From Olsenella sp. KGMB02461 (GTDB lineage Bacteria; Actinomycetota; Coriobacteriia; Coriobacteriales; Atopobiaceae): a stretch of DNA of 64,000 bases. The position numbers were made by a program, and so were the translations under genes. The stretch is taken from NCBI RefSeq assembly GCF_012584445.1, contig NZ_JABAHI010000008.1, positions 806,001 to 870,000 on the forward strand, given 5' to 3'. Below the pieces are notes generated by a model, which searched no databases, was not told the DNA's origin, and saw nothing but the letters and a program-made list of their open reading frames with translations. Shown one piece after another: positions 34,359 to 43,570 of this stretch (position 1 is the stretch's first letter; each line of letters begins with the position of its first letter).

Positions 34359-35616
34359 GTGCGGGAGCCTCGCGCACAAAGGTATTGGGAACCGCCGCGC
34401 TCAGAGGCGCCTTGCCATAGGCTGCCAAATCATCAAAGATGGCACGCTCCTCCATGGCGAGGAACTGCTGGACCACTTTTGGCAAGCGCAGACTGTCCGC
34501 CTCTTTGAGATAGGCGGGGCGCCAGGCAGCCATGGCCTCAGGTTGGCTCAACCAGCTGTCTATGCGCGCTGCCAGTGCCGAGGCATCTTTGGCAGGAAAG
34601 AGGCTCTGAGGGCATAGGGCAAACTCTGAGGGGGCGCTCAGGGGAGCCTCGCCGATAATGGGGATGCACCCTGCAGCCACTGCCTCGATCACCGAGATGG
34701 CCTCGATATCTGCGACCGAGGCATGGATGTAGAGAGGGCAGCGATGCTCCAGCGCGATGAGGGCATCGTGATCAAGAAAGACGAAGTGGCAGCGCACGCC
34801 TTCCTTTTGAGCCAGCAACTCCAACCGCCGCCTTTCAGGGCCCGCGCCACATACATAGAGCTCCACCTGATCGCGATAGTGGGACCTCCCCACGGCTTCA
34901 ATGATGGTGCGCTGGTTTTTCTCGGGAGCCAAACGGCCCACAGTCACAAGCGGAATGAGACTTTCTGGCTTTTTGAACAACAGCGATTGGTTTGCGGCGC
35001 CGGTGCCATCTGCCACTTGGGCGATGGGCTCGTAGGGGCCGTTGATCACGCTGTCAGGCAATGGTTGGAATTCTTGAGGCACGCCGTTGGAGATCACCGA
35101 GAGCTGGGCTTCATAGCGGTGGTCTTTGAGCTGCTGGGCGATCATGTGGCTGGGGCAATGGATGTGGCGCACTTGGCCGTACGCCCAGCGGCGAAAGAGC
35201 CCAAAGATGCCGTCGCACACCAAGGGAGCCGCTCCAATGCCCGCGTTGTAGGTCACATTTTGGGGTTGGAGGTGGAAAGCCGCCGAAACAGGCACCTCAT
35301 GGGAGCGCGCCCAAGCCAATGCCTGCTGCTCTAGGGCGAAAGGCAGGAAGAGGTGCACGATATCGACATCCCAAAAAGCGTTGTCAAAGACCTTCTCATT
35401 GGGGGAGGCAAAGGTAAAGCCGTTATGTTTAGCGACGGCGGAGACCAGAGGTATCTTGTGCTCTGGCACAGGATAGGCATCTTGCCCCGAAGCCTCACAG
35501 CCTACCAGCCGCACTTCGTGGCCTGCCTGGCGAAGCGCTTGAGCATAGCGCAGCGCAGTCACACTCGTTCCGTTCGAATGGACGCCCAGAGAGTCCATTA
35601 CGAAAGCAATGACCAT
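34342..35616 (-). CDS. Family 4 glycosyltransferase
   Basis: 424 residues of the GT-B fold. The N-terminal domain starts IAFVMDSLGVHSNGTS with a GT4-type loop. The C-terminal domain has VTVGRLAPEKNQRTIIEA (about 225-242) and IEAISVIEAVAAGCIP, the E-x7-E sugar-nucleotide motif. A DAG or phosphatidylinositol glycosyltransferase is plausible, given the overlapping acyltransferase gene. ATG 35616 has GAGGTG 6 bases upstream; the frame stays open to 35766 but without similarity. The inverted repeat at 35639-35664 lies just upstream. Confidence 0.88.
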   Translation of the reverse strand: MVIAFVMDSLGVHSNGTSVTALRYAQALRQAGHEVRLVGCEASGQDAYPVPEHKIPLVSAVAKHNGFTFASPNEKVFDNAFWDVDIVHLFLPFALEQQALAWARSHEVPVSAAFHLQPQNVTYNAGIGAAPLVCDGIFGLFRRWAYGQVRHIHCPSHMIAQQLKDHRYEAQLSVISNGVPQEFQPLPDSVINGPYEPIAQVADGTGAANQSLLFKKPESLIPLVTVGRLAPEKNQRTIIEAVGRSHYRDQVELYVCGAGPERRRLELLAQKEGVRCHFVFLDHDALIALEHRCPLYIHASVADIEAISVIEAVAAGCIPIIGEAPLSAPSEFALCPQSLFPAKDASALAARIDSWLSQPEAMAAWRPAYLKEADSLRLPKVVQQFLAMEERAIFDDLAAYGKAPLSAAVPNTFVREAPAHERVS

Positions 35617-35638
35617 GATTGCACCTCGGCATTCCTCG

Positions 35639-35664
35639 CAAGTAAGTCCCTTTTTACTTACTTG
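35639..35664 (-). promoter_or_regulatory. Inverted repeat upstream of the GT4 gene
   Basis: CAAGTAAGT (35639-35647) and ACTTACTTG (35656-35664) with an 8-base A/T-rich spacer, 23 bases before the GT4 start codon. Size and placement fit a repressor operator for the GT4-acyltransferase pair; no regulator is nearby. Confidence 0.45.
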
Positions 35665-35749
35665 CCTATACCCATCTTGGCAAGAAAGCCGGACTCGCCC
35701 ATCCACTGAGATGGAAGCGTGAGGGCCTCGCCATTCCTTAGCCAGAAAA

Positions 35750-35780
35750 AAGGCCCGCCTCTCCATGAGAAGCGGGCCTT
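35750..35780 (-). terminator. Intrinsic terminator of the cold-shock gene
   Basis: On the minus strand AAGGCCCGC and GCGGGCCTT form a 9-bp stem followed by TTTTTC. It lies 26 bases past the cold-shock gene stop. Confidence 0.88.
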
Positions 35781-35805
35781 GGGTGTCTATCAGGCGAATG
35801 CCGGA

Positions 35806-36009
35806 TTAGAGCTTGTGAACGTTGGAAGCCTGGAGCTTGCCGTTCTGACCGGTGGTGATGTCAAACTCGACGACCTGGCCCTCGTCGAGGGTCTTGAAGC
35901 CGTCCATCTGAATCTCGGAGTAGTGCACGAACAGATCGTCGCCGTCCTCGCGAGAGATGAAACCGTAGCCCTTGTCCGGATTGAACCACTTAACAGTACC
36001 CTGAGCCAT
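35806..36009 (-). CDS. cspA: Cold-shock domain protein
   Basis: 67 residues, standard length for CspA-type proteins. RNP1 KGYGFISRE and RNP2 DLFVHYSEI (FVHFS-like with Tyr) form the single-stranded nucleic-acid binding face. It acts as an RNA chaperone. AGAAAGG is 6 bases before the ATG. The 5' leader holds three short hairpins (36027-36101), consistent with structure-dependent translation as for other cold-shock genes. Its own terminator follows, so the gene is monocistronic. Confidence 0.95.
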   Translation of the reverse strand: MAQGTVKWFNPDKGYGFISREDGDDLFVHYSEIQMDGFKTLDEGQVVEFDITTGQNGKLQASNVHKL

Positions 36010-36026
36010 GACGTGCCTTTCTATCT

Positions 36027-36101
36027 GTCGCCTCCTATAGGCGACGCTGGTGCGCGCTGGGTGGCGCGCTTGTACAACACTGGCTGAGAGCTCGTCTCAG
36101 C
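36027..36101 (-). promoter_or_regulatory. Structured 5' leader of the cold-shock gene
   Basis: Three perfect stems within 75 bases: GTCGCCT/AGGCGAC (36027-36033 with 36039-36045), GCGCGC/GCGCGC (36052-36057 with 36064-36069) and GCTGAGA/TCTCAGC (36083-36089 with 36095-36101). The first hides an AGGAGG on the transcript, while the functional AGAAAGG nearer the start stays free. This is consistent with a temperature-responsive leader; the promoter is not located. Confidence 0.5.
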
Positions 36102-36376
36102 ACAGCAAGAGCTAGTGTACCTGATTGGCTCGCCTCCTTGGCTACCAATCTGGCCGCCAGCGGCGCCTTTGGAAAGAAAAACGGCTCTTTTAGCTCAGGC
36201 ACCTGCAGCTACACGGATACTGCAGCGGTCTCTGACACCTTAAAAACCCTTCTGCTTTTGCCGGAGAGGCGCGTCTCCCTACGAGATCTTCACTGAAAAT
36301 CTCCTGATAATGATAATGCCACATCTATCGATGTATTGGCGTCAGAGTTTTCACTAGAGGCGCTTCTCGTAACCAC
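36102..36376. other. Intergenic region between cspA leader and fhs
   Basis: About 275 bases holding the presumed cspA promoter and the 3' end of the fhs transcript. No gene, convincing terminator or known riboswitch is seen. Confidence 0.4.
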
Positions 36377-38044
36377 CTAGAAAAGGCCGATGATGACCCC
36401 CTCGTCGGTAACGTCGATTTTCTCGGCTGCAGGACGCTTGGGAAGACCCGGCATGGTCATGATGGCGCCTGTGAGTGCCACCACAAAACCAGCGCCGGCA
36501 TCCACCTTGACCTCGCGCACGGTGATGCGGAAGTGTTCAGGGGCGCCAAGCTTGGTCTGGTCGTCAGTGAAGGAATACTGGGTCTTGGCGATGCATACCG
36601 GCAGAGAGCCAAAGCCGTTTTTCTCCAGCTCTGCCAACTGGCGAGCGGCGCCAGGCGTGAAGTCGACGCCGTCTGCACGGTAGATGCGCTTAGCCACCGC
36701 TTCGATAGCGCTTTTGACCGGAGTGCCTGTGGCATAGCAAAAGTCGAAGTGGTTGGGCTCATCCACCAGGCGAAGCACCTCTTGTGCCAACTCCTTGCCA
36801 CCTGCCCCGCCCTTGGCCCACACCTCCGAGAGGCACACGTTGACACCTTGGGCCTTGAGAGTATCGGCTACCAGTGCAAGTTCCGCCTCGGTATCTGTGG
36901 GGAAGCGATTGATGGCAACCACGCAGGGCAGGCCGTAGACATCCGTCATGTTGGAGACATGGCGAGAAAGGTTGGGGATGCCTGCTGCCAAGGCGTCCAG
37001 ATTCTCCTCGCCCAGCTGGTCTTTGGGCGCACCGCCGTTGTATTTGAGAGCACGAACCGTGGCCACCACCACCACCGCGTCAGGCTTGAAGCCGCCCATG
37101 CGACAGGTGATGTCCAAGAACTTCTCTGCACCCAGATCTGCTCCAAAGCCAGCCTCGGTAAGGGCAATGTCTCCATAATGCATGGCCATGCGCGTAGCCA
37201 TCACAGAGTTGCAGCCATGAGCGATATTCGCGAAGGGGCCGCCATGCACAAAGGCAGGAGTGCCCTCAAGGGTCTGTACCAAATTGGGCATCAACGCATC
37301 TTTGAGCAGGGCAGCCATAGCGCCCTGAGCATGGAGGTCACCAGCGGTCACAGGCTTCCTGTCGAAGGTGTAGCCCACCACAATGCGGGACAGGCGCTCT
37401 TTTAGGTCGTGGATGGAAGAAGACAGGCAAAGCACTGCCATAACCTCGGAAGCCACCGTAATGTCAAAGCCGTCTTGACGCGGCATGCCATCGGCCACGC
37501 CACCAAGGCCATCCACCACGTTGCGCAGCTGGCGGTCGTTCATATCCACGCAGCGCTTCCAGGTGATGCGGCGAGGATCGATGCCCAGCTCATTGCCTTG
37601 CTTGATATGGTTGTCCACCATGGCAGCCAAGAGGTTGTTGGCGGCGCCAATGGCATGAAAGTCCCCAGTAAAATGAAGATTGATATCCTCCATGGGCACC
37701 ACCTGAGCATAGCCGCCGCCGGCAGCTCCGCCCTTGATGCCAAAAACAGGGCCTAGAGAAGGCTCGCGAAGCGCTACCACCGCGTTGCTCCCGCACTGAC
37801 GTAGCGCATCTGCCAAACCAATGGTGGTGGTGGTCTTGCCCTCGCCTGCCGGGGTGGGGTTGATGGCGGTCACCAACACCAGCTTGGCCTGATGGCCCGG
37901 ATCCTGCTTTAAGACCGAATAGTCCACCTTTGCCTTATCGCGCCCATAGGGGATCCAGTCCTTCTCGGGGATGCCCAGCTTGTCTGCGATAAGGGCAATG
38001 GGCTCGGTCTTTGCAGCTTGAGCAATTTCGATATCTGACAGCAT
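36377..38044 (-). CDS. fhs: Formate-tetrahydrofolate ligase
   Basis: 555 residues, the normal length. The ATP loop [18 protein letters not shown] is at about residue 65-80 and the family signature [18 protein letters not shown] follows. It makes 10-formyl-THF from formate, ATP and THF, feeding purine and one-carbon metabolism in anaerobes, or yields ATP in reverse. ATG 38044 has GATAGGAG 4-5 bases upstream. A strong hairpin at 38089-38113 lies in its leader. Confidence 0.96.
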   Translation of the reverse strand: MLSDIEIAQAAKTEPIALIADKLGIPEKDWIPYGRDKAKVDYSVLKQDPGHQAKLVLVTAINPTPAGEGKTTTTIGLADALRQCGSNAVVALREPSLGPVFGIKGGAAGGGYAQVVPMEDINLHFTGDFHAIGAANNLLAAMVDNHIKQGNELGIDPRRITWKRCVDMNDRQLRNVVDGLGGVADGMPRQDGFDITVASEVMAVLCLSSSIHDLKERLSRIVVGYTFDRKPVTAGDLHAQGAMAALLKDALMPNLVQTLEGTPAFVHGGPFANIAHGCNSVMATRMAMHYGDIALTEAGFGADLGAEKFLDITCRMGGFKPDAVVVVATVRALKYNGGAPKDQLGEENLDALAAGIPNLSRHVSNMTDVYGLPCVVAINRFPTDTEAELALVADTLKAQGVNVCLSEVWAKGGAGGKELAQEVLRLVDEPNHFDFCYATGTPVKSAIEAVAKRIYRADGVDFTPGAARQLAELEKNGFGSLPVCIAKTQYSFTDDQTKLGAPEHFRITVREVKVDAGAGFVVALTGAIMTMPGLPKRPAAEKIDVTDEGVIIGLF

Positions 38045-38088
38045 AACGCTCCTATCTCGCACAGGTTAGCTCGACAGAACACCAGCAC

Positions 38089-38113
38089 GCCGACGGGAGA
38101 TCCTCCCATCGGC
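38089..38113. other. Hairpin between DUF6483 gene and fhs
   Basis: GCCGA-C-GGGAG pairs with CTCCC-A-TCGGC around three bases, a 10-bp stem with one mismatch and no T-run. It sits 45 bases before fhs and may be a leader structure or processing site. It does not match the tetrahydrofolate riboswitch consensus. Confidence 0.4.
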
Positions 38114-38175
38114 ACCTATTACTCAGGTTATTTTAATGGATGGAAGCTCATCGACCTACAGGACTCCGGCCGCCC

Positions 38176-38595
38176 TTAGATGAAGCGGCCTTGGGCACGC
38201 GCATCTTGAATCTCCTTGTCCAACTCCTTGAATTGCTCCGGCACGATCTGATTGTTGAAGCCAAAGCCCAATGCCACTGCACGAGCCTGCTGGCGCCTAA
38301 GAGCGGCAGTCTCCTTGTCGCCCCTCTGCGCCTCTGCATCGCCCAGGCGCGCCAGGACGTACGCCACCGAGTCTCCCAGGGCATCCCCGTTGCCTCCTAA
38401 AGCAATCATAGTAACCAGGGAATCTGGAGAGAGGGACAAAAGCATGTCGGGATCGAGCTCCAAAAGCTCTCCCAGCGCCTCCTCCACTTCGCCGATGGAC
38501 TCGGTTTTGCGCAAGATGACCGCGTCTTTGAGATACACCTCCATCTGCTTGGTGAAAGACTCAATGATCTTAGAAAGATAGTCGCGCTGAAGCAT
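38176..38595 (-). CDS. DUF6483 family protein
   Basis: 139 residues, all-helical and soluble, starting MLQRDYLSKIIESFTKQM. The sequence looks like the DUF6483 family of small cytosolic proteins of Bacillota and Actinomycetota; no catalytic motif is visible. It sits 44 bases after ruvB, at the end of the ruvCAB run, and could be co-transcribed. Function unknown. Confidence 0.7.
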   Translation of the reverse strand: MLQRDYLSKIIESFTKQMEVYLKDAVILRKTESIGEVEEALGELLELDPDMLLSLSPDSLVTMIALGGNGDALGDSVAYVLARLGDAEAQRGDKETAALRRQQARAVALGFGFNNQIVPEQFKELDKEIQDARAQGRFI

Positions 38596-38639
38596 TGGAC
38601 GCTCCTTAAGGGGAAGGCGAGTGGGAAGGCACAGGGAGC

Positions 38640-39701
38640 CTAATCGGTAGGCGGAGTTATACCCATATGCTCAAAGGCTGCCAGAGTGGCCTGGCGCCCT
38701 TGAGGGGTGCGGGTCATGAGGCCGTGTTGGAGCAGAAAAGGCTCGTAGACTTCCTCCAGTGTAGAGGCATCCTCGCCCACTGCGCTTGCGATGGTGGAAA
38801 GGCCGACGGGACGGCCTCGGAACGTTTCACAAAGGGTGGACAGTATTTTGCTGTCCATCCAATCGAGCCCCAACTCGTCGATCTCGAAGAACGAGAGGGC
38901 GTCGGCCGCGACATCCCAAGTGATCTTCCCAGAAGCTCGCACTTGAGCGTAGTCTCGCACGCGCTTGAGCAGGCGGTTGGCCAAACGGGGCGTACCTCGA
39001 CTGCGGCTGGCGATCTCCGCTGCCCCCTGCATGTCGATATCCACTCCTAGGATGCCTGCTGAACGGGCGACGATCTGCGCCAACTCTGCATTTGTGTAGT
39101 AATCGAGCCGGTAGGAAATGCCAAAGCGATCGCGCAGAGGGCCCGTGAGAAGGCCGGTGCGCGTAGTGGCTCCCACCAGCGTGAAGGGCGGGATCTCGAA
39201 ACGCATAGATCGGGCGCCAGGGCCATCGCCAATCATAATGTCCAGATAGAAATCCTCCATTGCCGAATAGAGGATCTCTTCCACGTTGTGGCTGAGACGA
39301 TGGATCTCGTCGATGAAGAGGACGTCGCCTTCGCTCAGATTGGTAAGCGTGGCAGAAAGCTCGACCGGCCTGGTGATGGCAGGACCGGAAGTGGTGTGCA
39401 GAGCACCGCCCATCTCGTTGGCCACGATGGCTGCCAACGTGGTTTTGCCGAGGCCTGGAGGGCCGGAGAAAAGCACATGGTCCAACACTTCGCCACGAGA
39501 TCTCGCAGCGTCGATGAGCACGCGAAGGTTCTCCTTGATGCGGCTTTGCCCGCAATAATCCTCTAAGGTTTGGGGACGCAGGCTGCGGTCGATGTCCACG
39601 TCTTCTGGCGCAAGCTCAGCCGAAACGCTTCTGCGCTGGCCTGCAATGCGATTGTGAGCACTGCCTGCAAAGAGATCCGAGCCAGCGTCTGCCTCCCACA
39701 T
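38640..39701 (-). CDS. ruvB: Holliday junction branch migration ATPase RuvB
   Basis: 353 residues. Walker [12 protein letters not shown] (about residue 65), Walker B FIDEIHRL, sensor 1 GATTRTGLL and the C-terminal winged helix ([20 protein letters not shown]) are all present. The hexameric motor drives branch migration with RuvA. Its ATG overlaps the ruvA TAA by one base (TAATG). Confidence 0.97.
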   Translation of the reverse strand: MWEADAGSDLFAGSAHNRIAGQRRSVSAELAPEDVDIDRSLRPQTLEDYCGQSRIKENLRVLIDAARSRGEVLDHVLFSGPPGLGKTTLAAIVANEMGGALHTTSGPAITRPVELSATLTNLSEGDVLFIDEIHRLSHNVEEILYSAMEDFYLDIMIGDGPGARSMRFEIPPFTLVGATTRTGLLTGPLRDRFGISYRLDYYTNAELAQIVARSAGILGVDIDMQGAAEIASRSRGTPRLANRLLKRVRDYAQVRASGKITWDVAADALSFFEIDELGLDWMDSKILSTLCETFRGRPVGLSTIASAVGEDASTLEEVYEPFLLQHGLMTRTPQGRQATLAAFEHMGITPPTD

Positions 39702-40348
39702 TACAACCCACCCCCTACTCGTTTGAGACCATAGCGAATCGCCTCTTCAAAAGTCGCGTCTTGAGGCAAGCCTTCGAACACCACATCTGCTTCTTGCGGA
39801 GTAAGCCCCATGCCCAGCAGCGCTTGGCGGGCCTGTGCCACCACAGCCGAGCCCGGGCCTGCATCTGCCGCAGTGGGAGCGGCTGAGCCTATGGACATGG
39901 GCTCAGCCTGCATGAGCATTTTAAGCTCTGCATCCTTGGCGAAGAGATCGAGTAGCTCTGGCAACAACCTGGTGGCAGACTTCTTGCCAACCCCGGGCAC
40001 TGAAGTAAGCATGTCCACGTCTTGGGCGGCCACTACCGACGCCAGTTGCTTTGGCGAAAAACTCGAGAGGACCTTGAGCGCCAATGCAGGGCCTACCTTG
40101 GCGATGGATATCAGTTTGTCAAATACGATGCGTTCTTCTTTGCCCGAGAAGCCATAAAGAGTCACTGCGCTCTCTGTGACGCGCATGCGCACGTACAAGG
40201 TGACCCCTGAGCTGCCCTGTGCCGGGAGATCCGAAAGCGTGGTGCGCGACACCAACAGCTCGTAGCCCACACCCGCCACATCCAAAACGATAAGAGAGGG
40301 AACTTCAGGGCTCACCTCTACCAGCGTTCCACAGAGCCGTGCAATCAT
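39701..40348 (-). CDS. ruvA: Holliday junction DNA-binding subunit RuvA
   Basis: 215 residues. The OB-fold begins [12 protein letters not shown], and VGYELLVS is typical. HhH motifs ([31 protein letters not shown]) cover about 70-125. A C-terminal three-helix domain ([16 protein letters not shown]) binds RuvB. It follows ruvC with no gap. Confidence 0.96.
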   Translation of the reverse strand: MIARLCGTLVEVSPEVPSLIVLDVAGVGYELLVSRTTLSDLPAQGSSGVTLYVRMRVTESAVTLYGFSGKEERIVFDKLISIAKVGPALALKVLSSFSPKQLASVVAAQDVDMLTSVPGVGKKSATRLLPELLDLFAKDAELKMLMQAEPMSIGSAAPTAADAGPGSAVVAQARQALLGMGLTPQEADVVFEGLPQDATFEEAIRYGLKRVGGGL

Positions 40349-40900
40349 TTATCTGCTCCTCTCGAGAGCGCCCCCAGGACAGCGCTGAAGACCCGCTACC
40401 GCCTCGTGAGCCCGTTGCGCCCTGCGCTCATTCTGCACAGTATGGGCATGACACACTGCGGCAGCGAGGGCGTCGGCACAGTGGTCTGGCTTAGGATCAT
40501 GATCGAGCGCCAAAAGAATGCGCGTCATAGTAGTGACCTGATGCTTGTCTGCGGCACCAGTACCGGCCACCGCTTTTTTGATTTGCATAGGAGTGTACTC
40601 CCCCACTATGCACCCGCCGCACGCACAGGCAACCAGGGCCGCTCCTCGCGCATGGGCGGTCGCGATGGCGCTCTTGGTGTTTTGGCCGAAGAAAATCTGT
40701 TCGATGGCCACCTCAGAAGGGTGATAGCGGTCTATCACCTGCCGGATTTCCTTATAAATTGAGTGCAAACGCACATCCATGGGCTCCTCTGTCCCTGTAG
40801 CGCAGCACCCATAGGCGCGCGCGCGACAGAGAGACCCTTTGGTCTCTATGACACCCCAGCCTGTGTGTGCCAAGCCTGGGTCGATACCTAGAATAACCAC
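40349..40900 (-). CDS. ruvC: Holliday junction resolvase RuvC
   Basis: 183 residues from GTG 40900, which has GGAGG 4 bases before it and gives the canonical start MVILGIDPGLAHTGWG. An ATG at 40942 would add 14 unrelated residues. Catalytic acids: Asp in GIDPG, Glu in AIEQIFFGQN, and the Asp pair around DHCADALAAAVCHA. It cleaves four-way junctions recognised by RuvAB. Confidence 0.95.
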   Translation of the reverse strand: MVILGIDPGLAHTGWGVIETKGSLCRARAYGCCATGTEEPMDVRLHSIYKEIRQVIDRYHPSEVAIEQIFFGQNTKSAIATAHARGAALVACACGGCIVGEYTPMQIKKAVAGTGAADKHQVTTMTRILLALDHDPKPDHCADALAAAVCHAHTVQNERRAQRAHEAVAGLQRCPGGALERSR

Positions 40901-41056
40901 TGCGCCTCCGAACAACCGTTCTATGGTGCAGTAGTCTACCACACAACCCCGACAGCGTCGGAATGCAGGATGCTCAGATGTCCCGTCTGCCCCTCATGAC
41001 GCCTGCAACCAAAGGCCCCAAAGGGAATCAGCGAGTCTTTTGAGAATCACTTGGAT

Positions 41057-42865
41057 TTAGTTTTTGGAAAAGAGGCCTGATCCCCAAAGGTCATCCCCGT
41101 TGGTAGAAAAACCCCCGGATGAGGCGAAATCTTGCAGATAGCTGTGGAGATCGTGCGGGAGATCCAAAGACGCAGGGTCGGCAACATCTTCGAAAGCGCC
41201 CGCAAGTGTTTGGAGGCGCTCCATAAGACTCATGATATCTGCATTGTTCATAGTGGTGGAAAGGCCGGCAACCACTTCTGGCATTGCAGACACATGTGCG
41301 GTGCTAGGTGCTCTATGAATAGCGATCGGGGTGCGGCGCTCTACCAAGGCGCGCTCCGAGACAATGGGGCCCGCAGGGCAATTGCGGCGAGAAAGCTCGC
41401 CTTTGCCAACCGCACTCAAGATGCCCAAGGTCTCCTCGAGGTTGCCGCCCTCACGCACTACATCGGTGACAGACTCGCCTCGCTCAATGACACTTAAGAG
41501 CACCGAATCCAGCTCCGAGAGTGTACGGGCGTCTGAAAGCGCATGCGCGTCGGCCACCAAATCACGGGGCACATCAAGGCGAGCCAATACCGAGCGCGGA
41601 ATCACTGGGCTTTTGCCATTGCGGTCTGAAGCCAGTGCCAAGATATCTGTACGGTAGACATCCGAGAAGGGCGCGAACGATGCGGCATGGTAGCAGTCTG
41701 GATCTTGCTGAAGAGCCAGCGCTGTTTTATCCACTGCAGTGAGCATGAGCAGGCCGGGGCCCAAGATTTGAGGCGCAGCGGCACGGGCTAACAGTCGAAT
41801 CACCGCAAGCGGATTGCTGTCTATAAGCTCGGCAGCCTGCTTAAAGTCCGACTTATTGACTTCTTCTGCATGAATCCTTAGGTTATGCGCCAGATGACGG
41901 GCGTCTTTTAACGCATCTTCGTCAGCAGAGGGGACAAGAAGGCCCCATACGCGCATAGGTCCTAGCGCATCTACCGCAAGCGCAGCAAGCACCGAGGTCA
42001 GAAGGTCGCCAGTGAGCAAGAGGCCCACCCCGCGCACCCCTTGCTTATCCACAAAATCACGCAACGCCAATGTAAGCGCGCCCCATATCATACGCGTGCG
42101 CTGATAAGGCGCAGGGGCCAAGGGCTCCTCAAGAGGTCCCTCCGACAGAGGCTCGACTTCCACAAGCTCCATGGCTTCTTCGAAGTTGGGAAGCGCTGCA
42201 GCGATTTCTCCCCAGGGGGAAATAACAAAAGAGCCGCCCGAGTAGACGATCTCATCCTGTGCGCCGATGGAATTGACTCCCACTAGCCAACTATTCGCTT
42301 TTGTAGCCTCCCCAATATAGAAGCCATCACCCAATGTTGCGCCCATAGAGGTGACCTCGTCGTCTGCGCAAAAACCGCTAAAAGGCAGATAGATGATGAC
42401 ATCTGCATTCTCTGAGCCGGCACTGTAGGCGGCAAGACCCTCAAGATCAAGGGCGACTCCGAAGTCTGTATCCTGTTGCACAAACTGCATTACAGGCTCA
42501 TCCTCTGGCATGTGACCATGAGCCTTGAGGTAGGCCACGCTTGCCCCCATACGCAAAGGAACGATTTTCTTATCGTGGATGTAGGCCACCTCTGGCACAG
42601 GCTGGCCAGAGCTCTCGAAGAGAAACGGCACTAGGATGGGCACAGAGGCGCGCTCTGCCAATTCATCGAGCACCAAGGCGATATCTGTCTCGACCCCTTC
42701 TTGATTGAGCAGAGATTGAGGATTGAATCCCGTAAGGGTAGTTGCAGGAAAGATTACGAGATCAGCCCCTTGACGCTCGAAGGTGGAAGCAGCAGAGAGC
42801 ATACGCGCTATGGTCTCCTCATAGGCGCACATGGTTGCATTAATTTGTACTAATGCGATTTTCAC
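41057..42865 (-). CDS. NAD synthetase-like protein lacking catalytic motifs
   Basis: 602 residues with the domain order of glutamine-dependent NAD synthetase: nitrilase-like (about 1-270) then NadE-like (about 280-510), plus a C-terminal tail. Alignment by eye shows losses. The nitrilase Glu region is FPATTLTGF (usually FPE), the Cys region is FGVALDLEG (usually ICxD), and the ATP-loop SGGxDS is LLLTGDLLTS. Flanking family sequence is still recognisable (AALAVDALGPMRVWGLLVPS, AASFAPFSDVYRTDILALA). It is probably a pseudoenzyme or regulatory paralogue. GTG 42865 is chosen because AGGAGG lies 8 bases upstream and an earlier GTG lies inside that site. Confidence 0.8.
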   Translation of the reverse strand: MKIALVQINATMCAYEETIARMLSAASTFERQGADLVIFPATTLTGFNPQSLLNQEGVETDIALVLDELAERASVPILVPFLFESSGQPVPEVAYIHDKKIVPLRMGASVAYLKAHGHMPEDEPVMQFVQQDTDFGVALDLEGLAAYSAGSENADVIIYLPFSGFCADDEVTSMGATLGDGFYIGEATKANSWLVGVNSIGAQDEIVYSGGSFVISPWGEIAAALPNFEEAMELVEVEPLSEGPLEEPLAPAPYQRTRMIWGALTLALRDFVDKQGVRGVGLLLTGDLLTSVLAALAVDALGPMRVWGLLVPSADEDALKDARHLAHNLRIHAEEVNKSDFKQAAELIDSNPLAVIRLLARAAAPQILGPGLLMLTAVDKTALALQQDPDCYHAASFAPFSDVYRTDILALASDRNGKSPVIPRSVLARLDVPRDLVADAHALSDARTLSELDSVLLSVIERGESVTDVVREGGNLEETLGILSAVGKGELSRRNCPAGPIVSERALVERRTPIAIHRAPSTAHVSAMPEVVAGLSTTMNNADIMSLMERLQTLAGAFEDVADPASLDLPHDLHSYLQDFASSGGFSTNGDDLWGSGLFSKN

Positions 42866-42937
42866 AACTCCCACCTCCTCTTGTCGTCTCTAGGATACAC
42901 CACAATACTATCCGCAGGTATGAAGGGTATTTTATTG

Positions 42938-42961
42938 ATCAATCGTCATGTATTGATTGAT
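42938..42961. promoter_or_regulatory. Inverted repeat upstream of the NadE-like gene
   Basis: ATCAATC (42938-42944) and GATTGAT (42955-42961), 10-base spacer, about 75 bases before the start codon. Possible operator; no regulator is assigned. Confidence 0.35.
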
Positions 42962-43484
42962 GGAATAGAAGATCTCGCTCAAGGTTATGGTTGTCCCCCT
43001 ATTTTATAGTTCATGTTGATACATTTTGATTATATATTTACATTTGATTTCGTATTCAATATTAGAGCCTCAGGTGCATCTCCAGTATCTGAAGGGCAGC
43101 TATTATTCACATCTTGTTTATTAGATATGTTTATCCCCAAGAACTGGTGAAGCCTAGGCTGTTAGGCAACCATTGGCTCATCCACTTATCGACGTTGCCA
43201 TATCAAAGAGTACGAAGGGGAATCTACGACCCTTTGCTCGAAGACTTCTGAGCATGCCCAAATTCATAGTGGAAAGAATACCGCAGTGAACCCCGGCAAA
43301 TCAGCGGGCAAAGCATAAACAATATAAGTTTGTCCATCTAAAAAATGTCGCAACAAGAAAAAGAGGATTCTGGCGAAGGCAGCGAATCAACACACTAACC
43401 GCAAAGCCTTTAAGCAAGAAACCTACTGGAACAGATAATAGCTTGTTCGTCCCTCTATTTTATGCAGGGATTGTGAAACTATAT
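42962..43484. other. AT-rich intergenic segment bounded by short direct repeats
   Basis: About 520 bases without a supportable gene, clearly lower in GC than the surroundings. A direct repeat of the form GTCCCNCTATTTTAT occurs at 42993-43007 and 43449-43463. Short coding-like stretches on the minus strand are interrupted by stops, so a decayed gene or mobile remnant is possible but not shown. Confidence 0.4.
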
Positions 43485-43525
43485 AAAAAAGCGGGCAAAG
43501 CTAAGGAATCGCTCGCTTTACCCGC
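43485..43525 (-). terminator. Terminator of the desulfoferrodoxin gene
   Basis: On the minus strand GCGGGTAAAGC pairs with GCTTTGCCCGC (one mismatch), followed by TTTTTT. It lies 45 bases past the stop codon. Confidence 0.85.
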
Positions 43526-43570
43526 CCTAAGCGCAAAAACGCCATCTTTGCCTCAAAAGAGGCTCCCAGA

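Noticed and set aside
36301-36330. GATAATGATAAT resembling part of a Fur box
   Set aside because: Only two hexamers fit, no inverted third, and it is not in front of any gene start.
38045-38175. Possible tetrahydrofolate riboswitch before fhs
   Set aside because: Only one hairpin is present; the multi-helix THF aptamer pattern is absent.
42962-43484. tRNA or small RNA gene in the AT-rich gap
   Set aside because: No cloverleaf, no T-loop GGTTC box and no terminator that would support an independent RNA gene, apart from the one serving desulfoferrodoxin.
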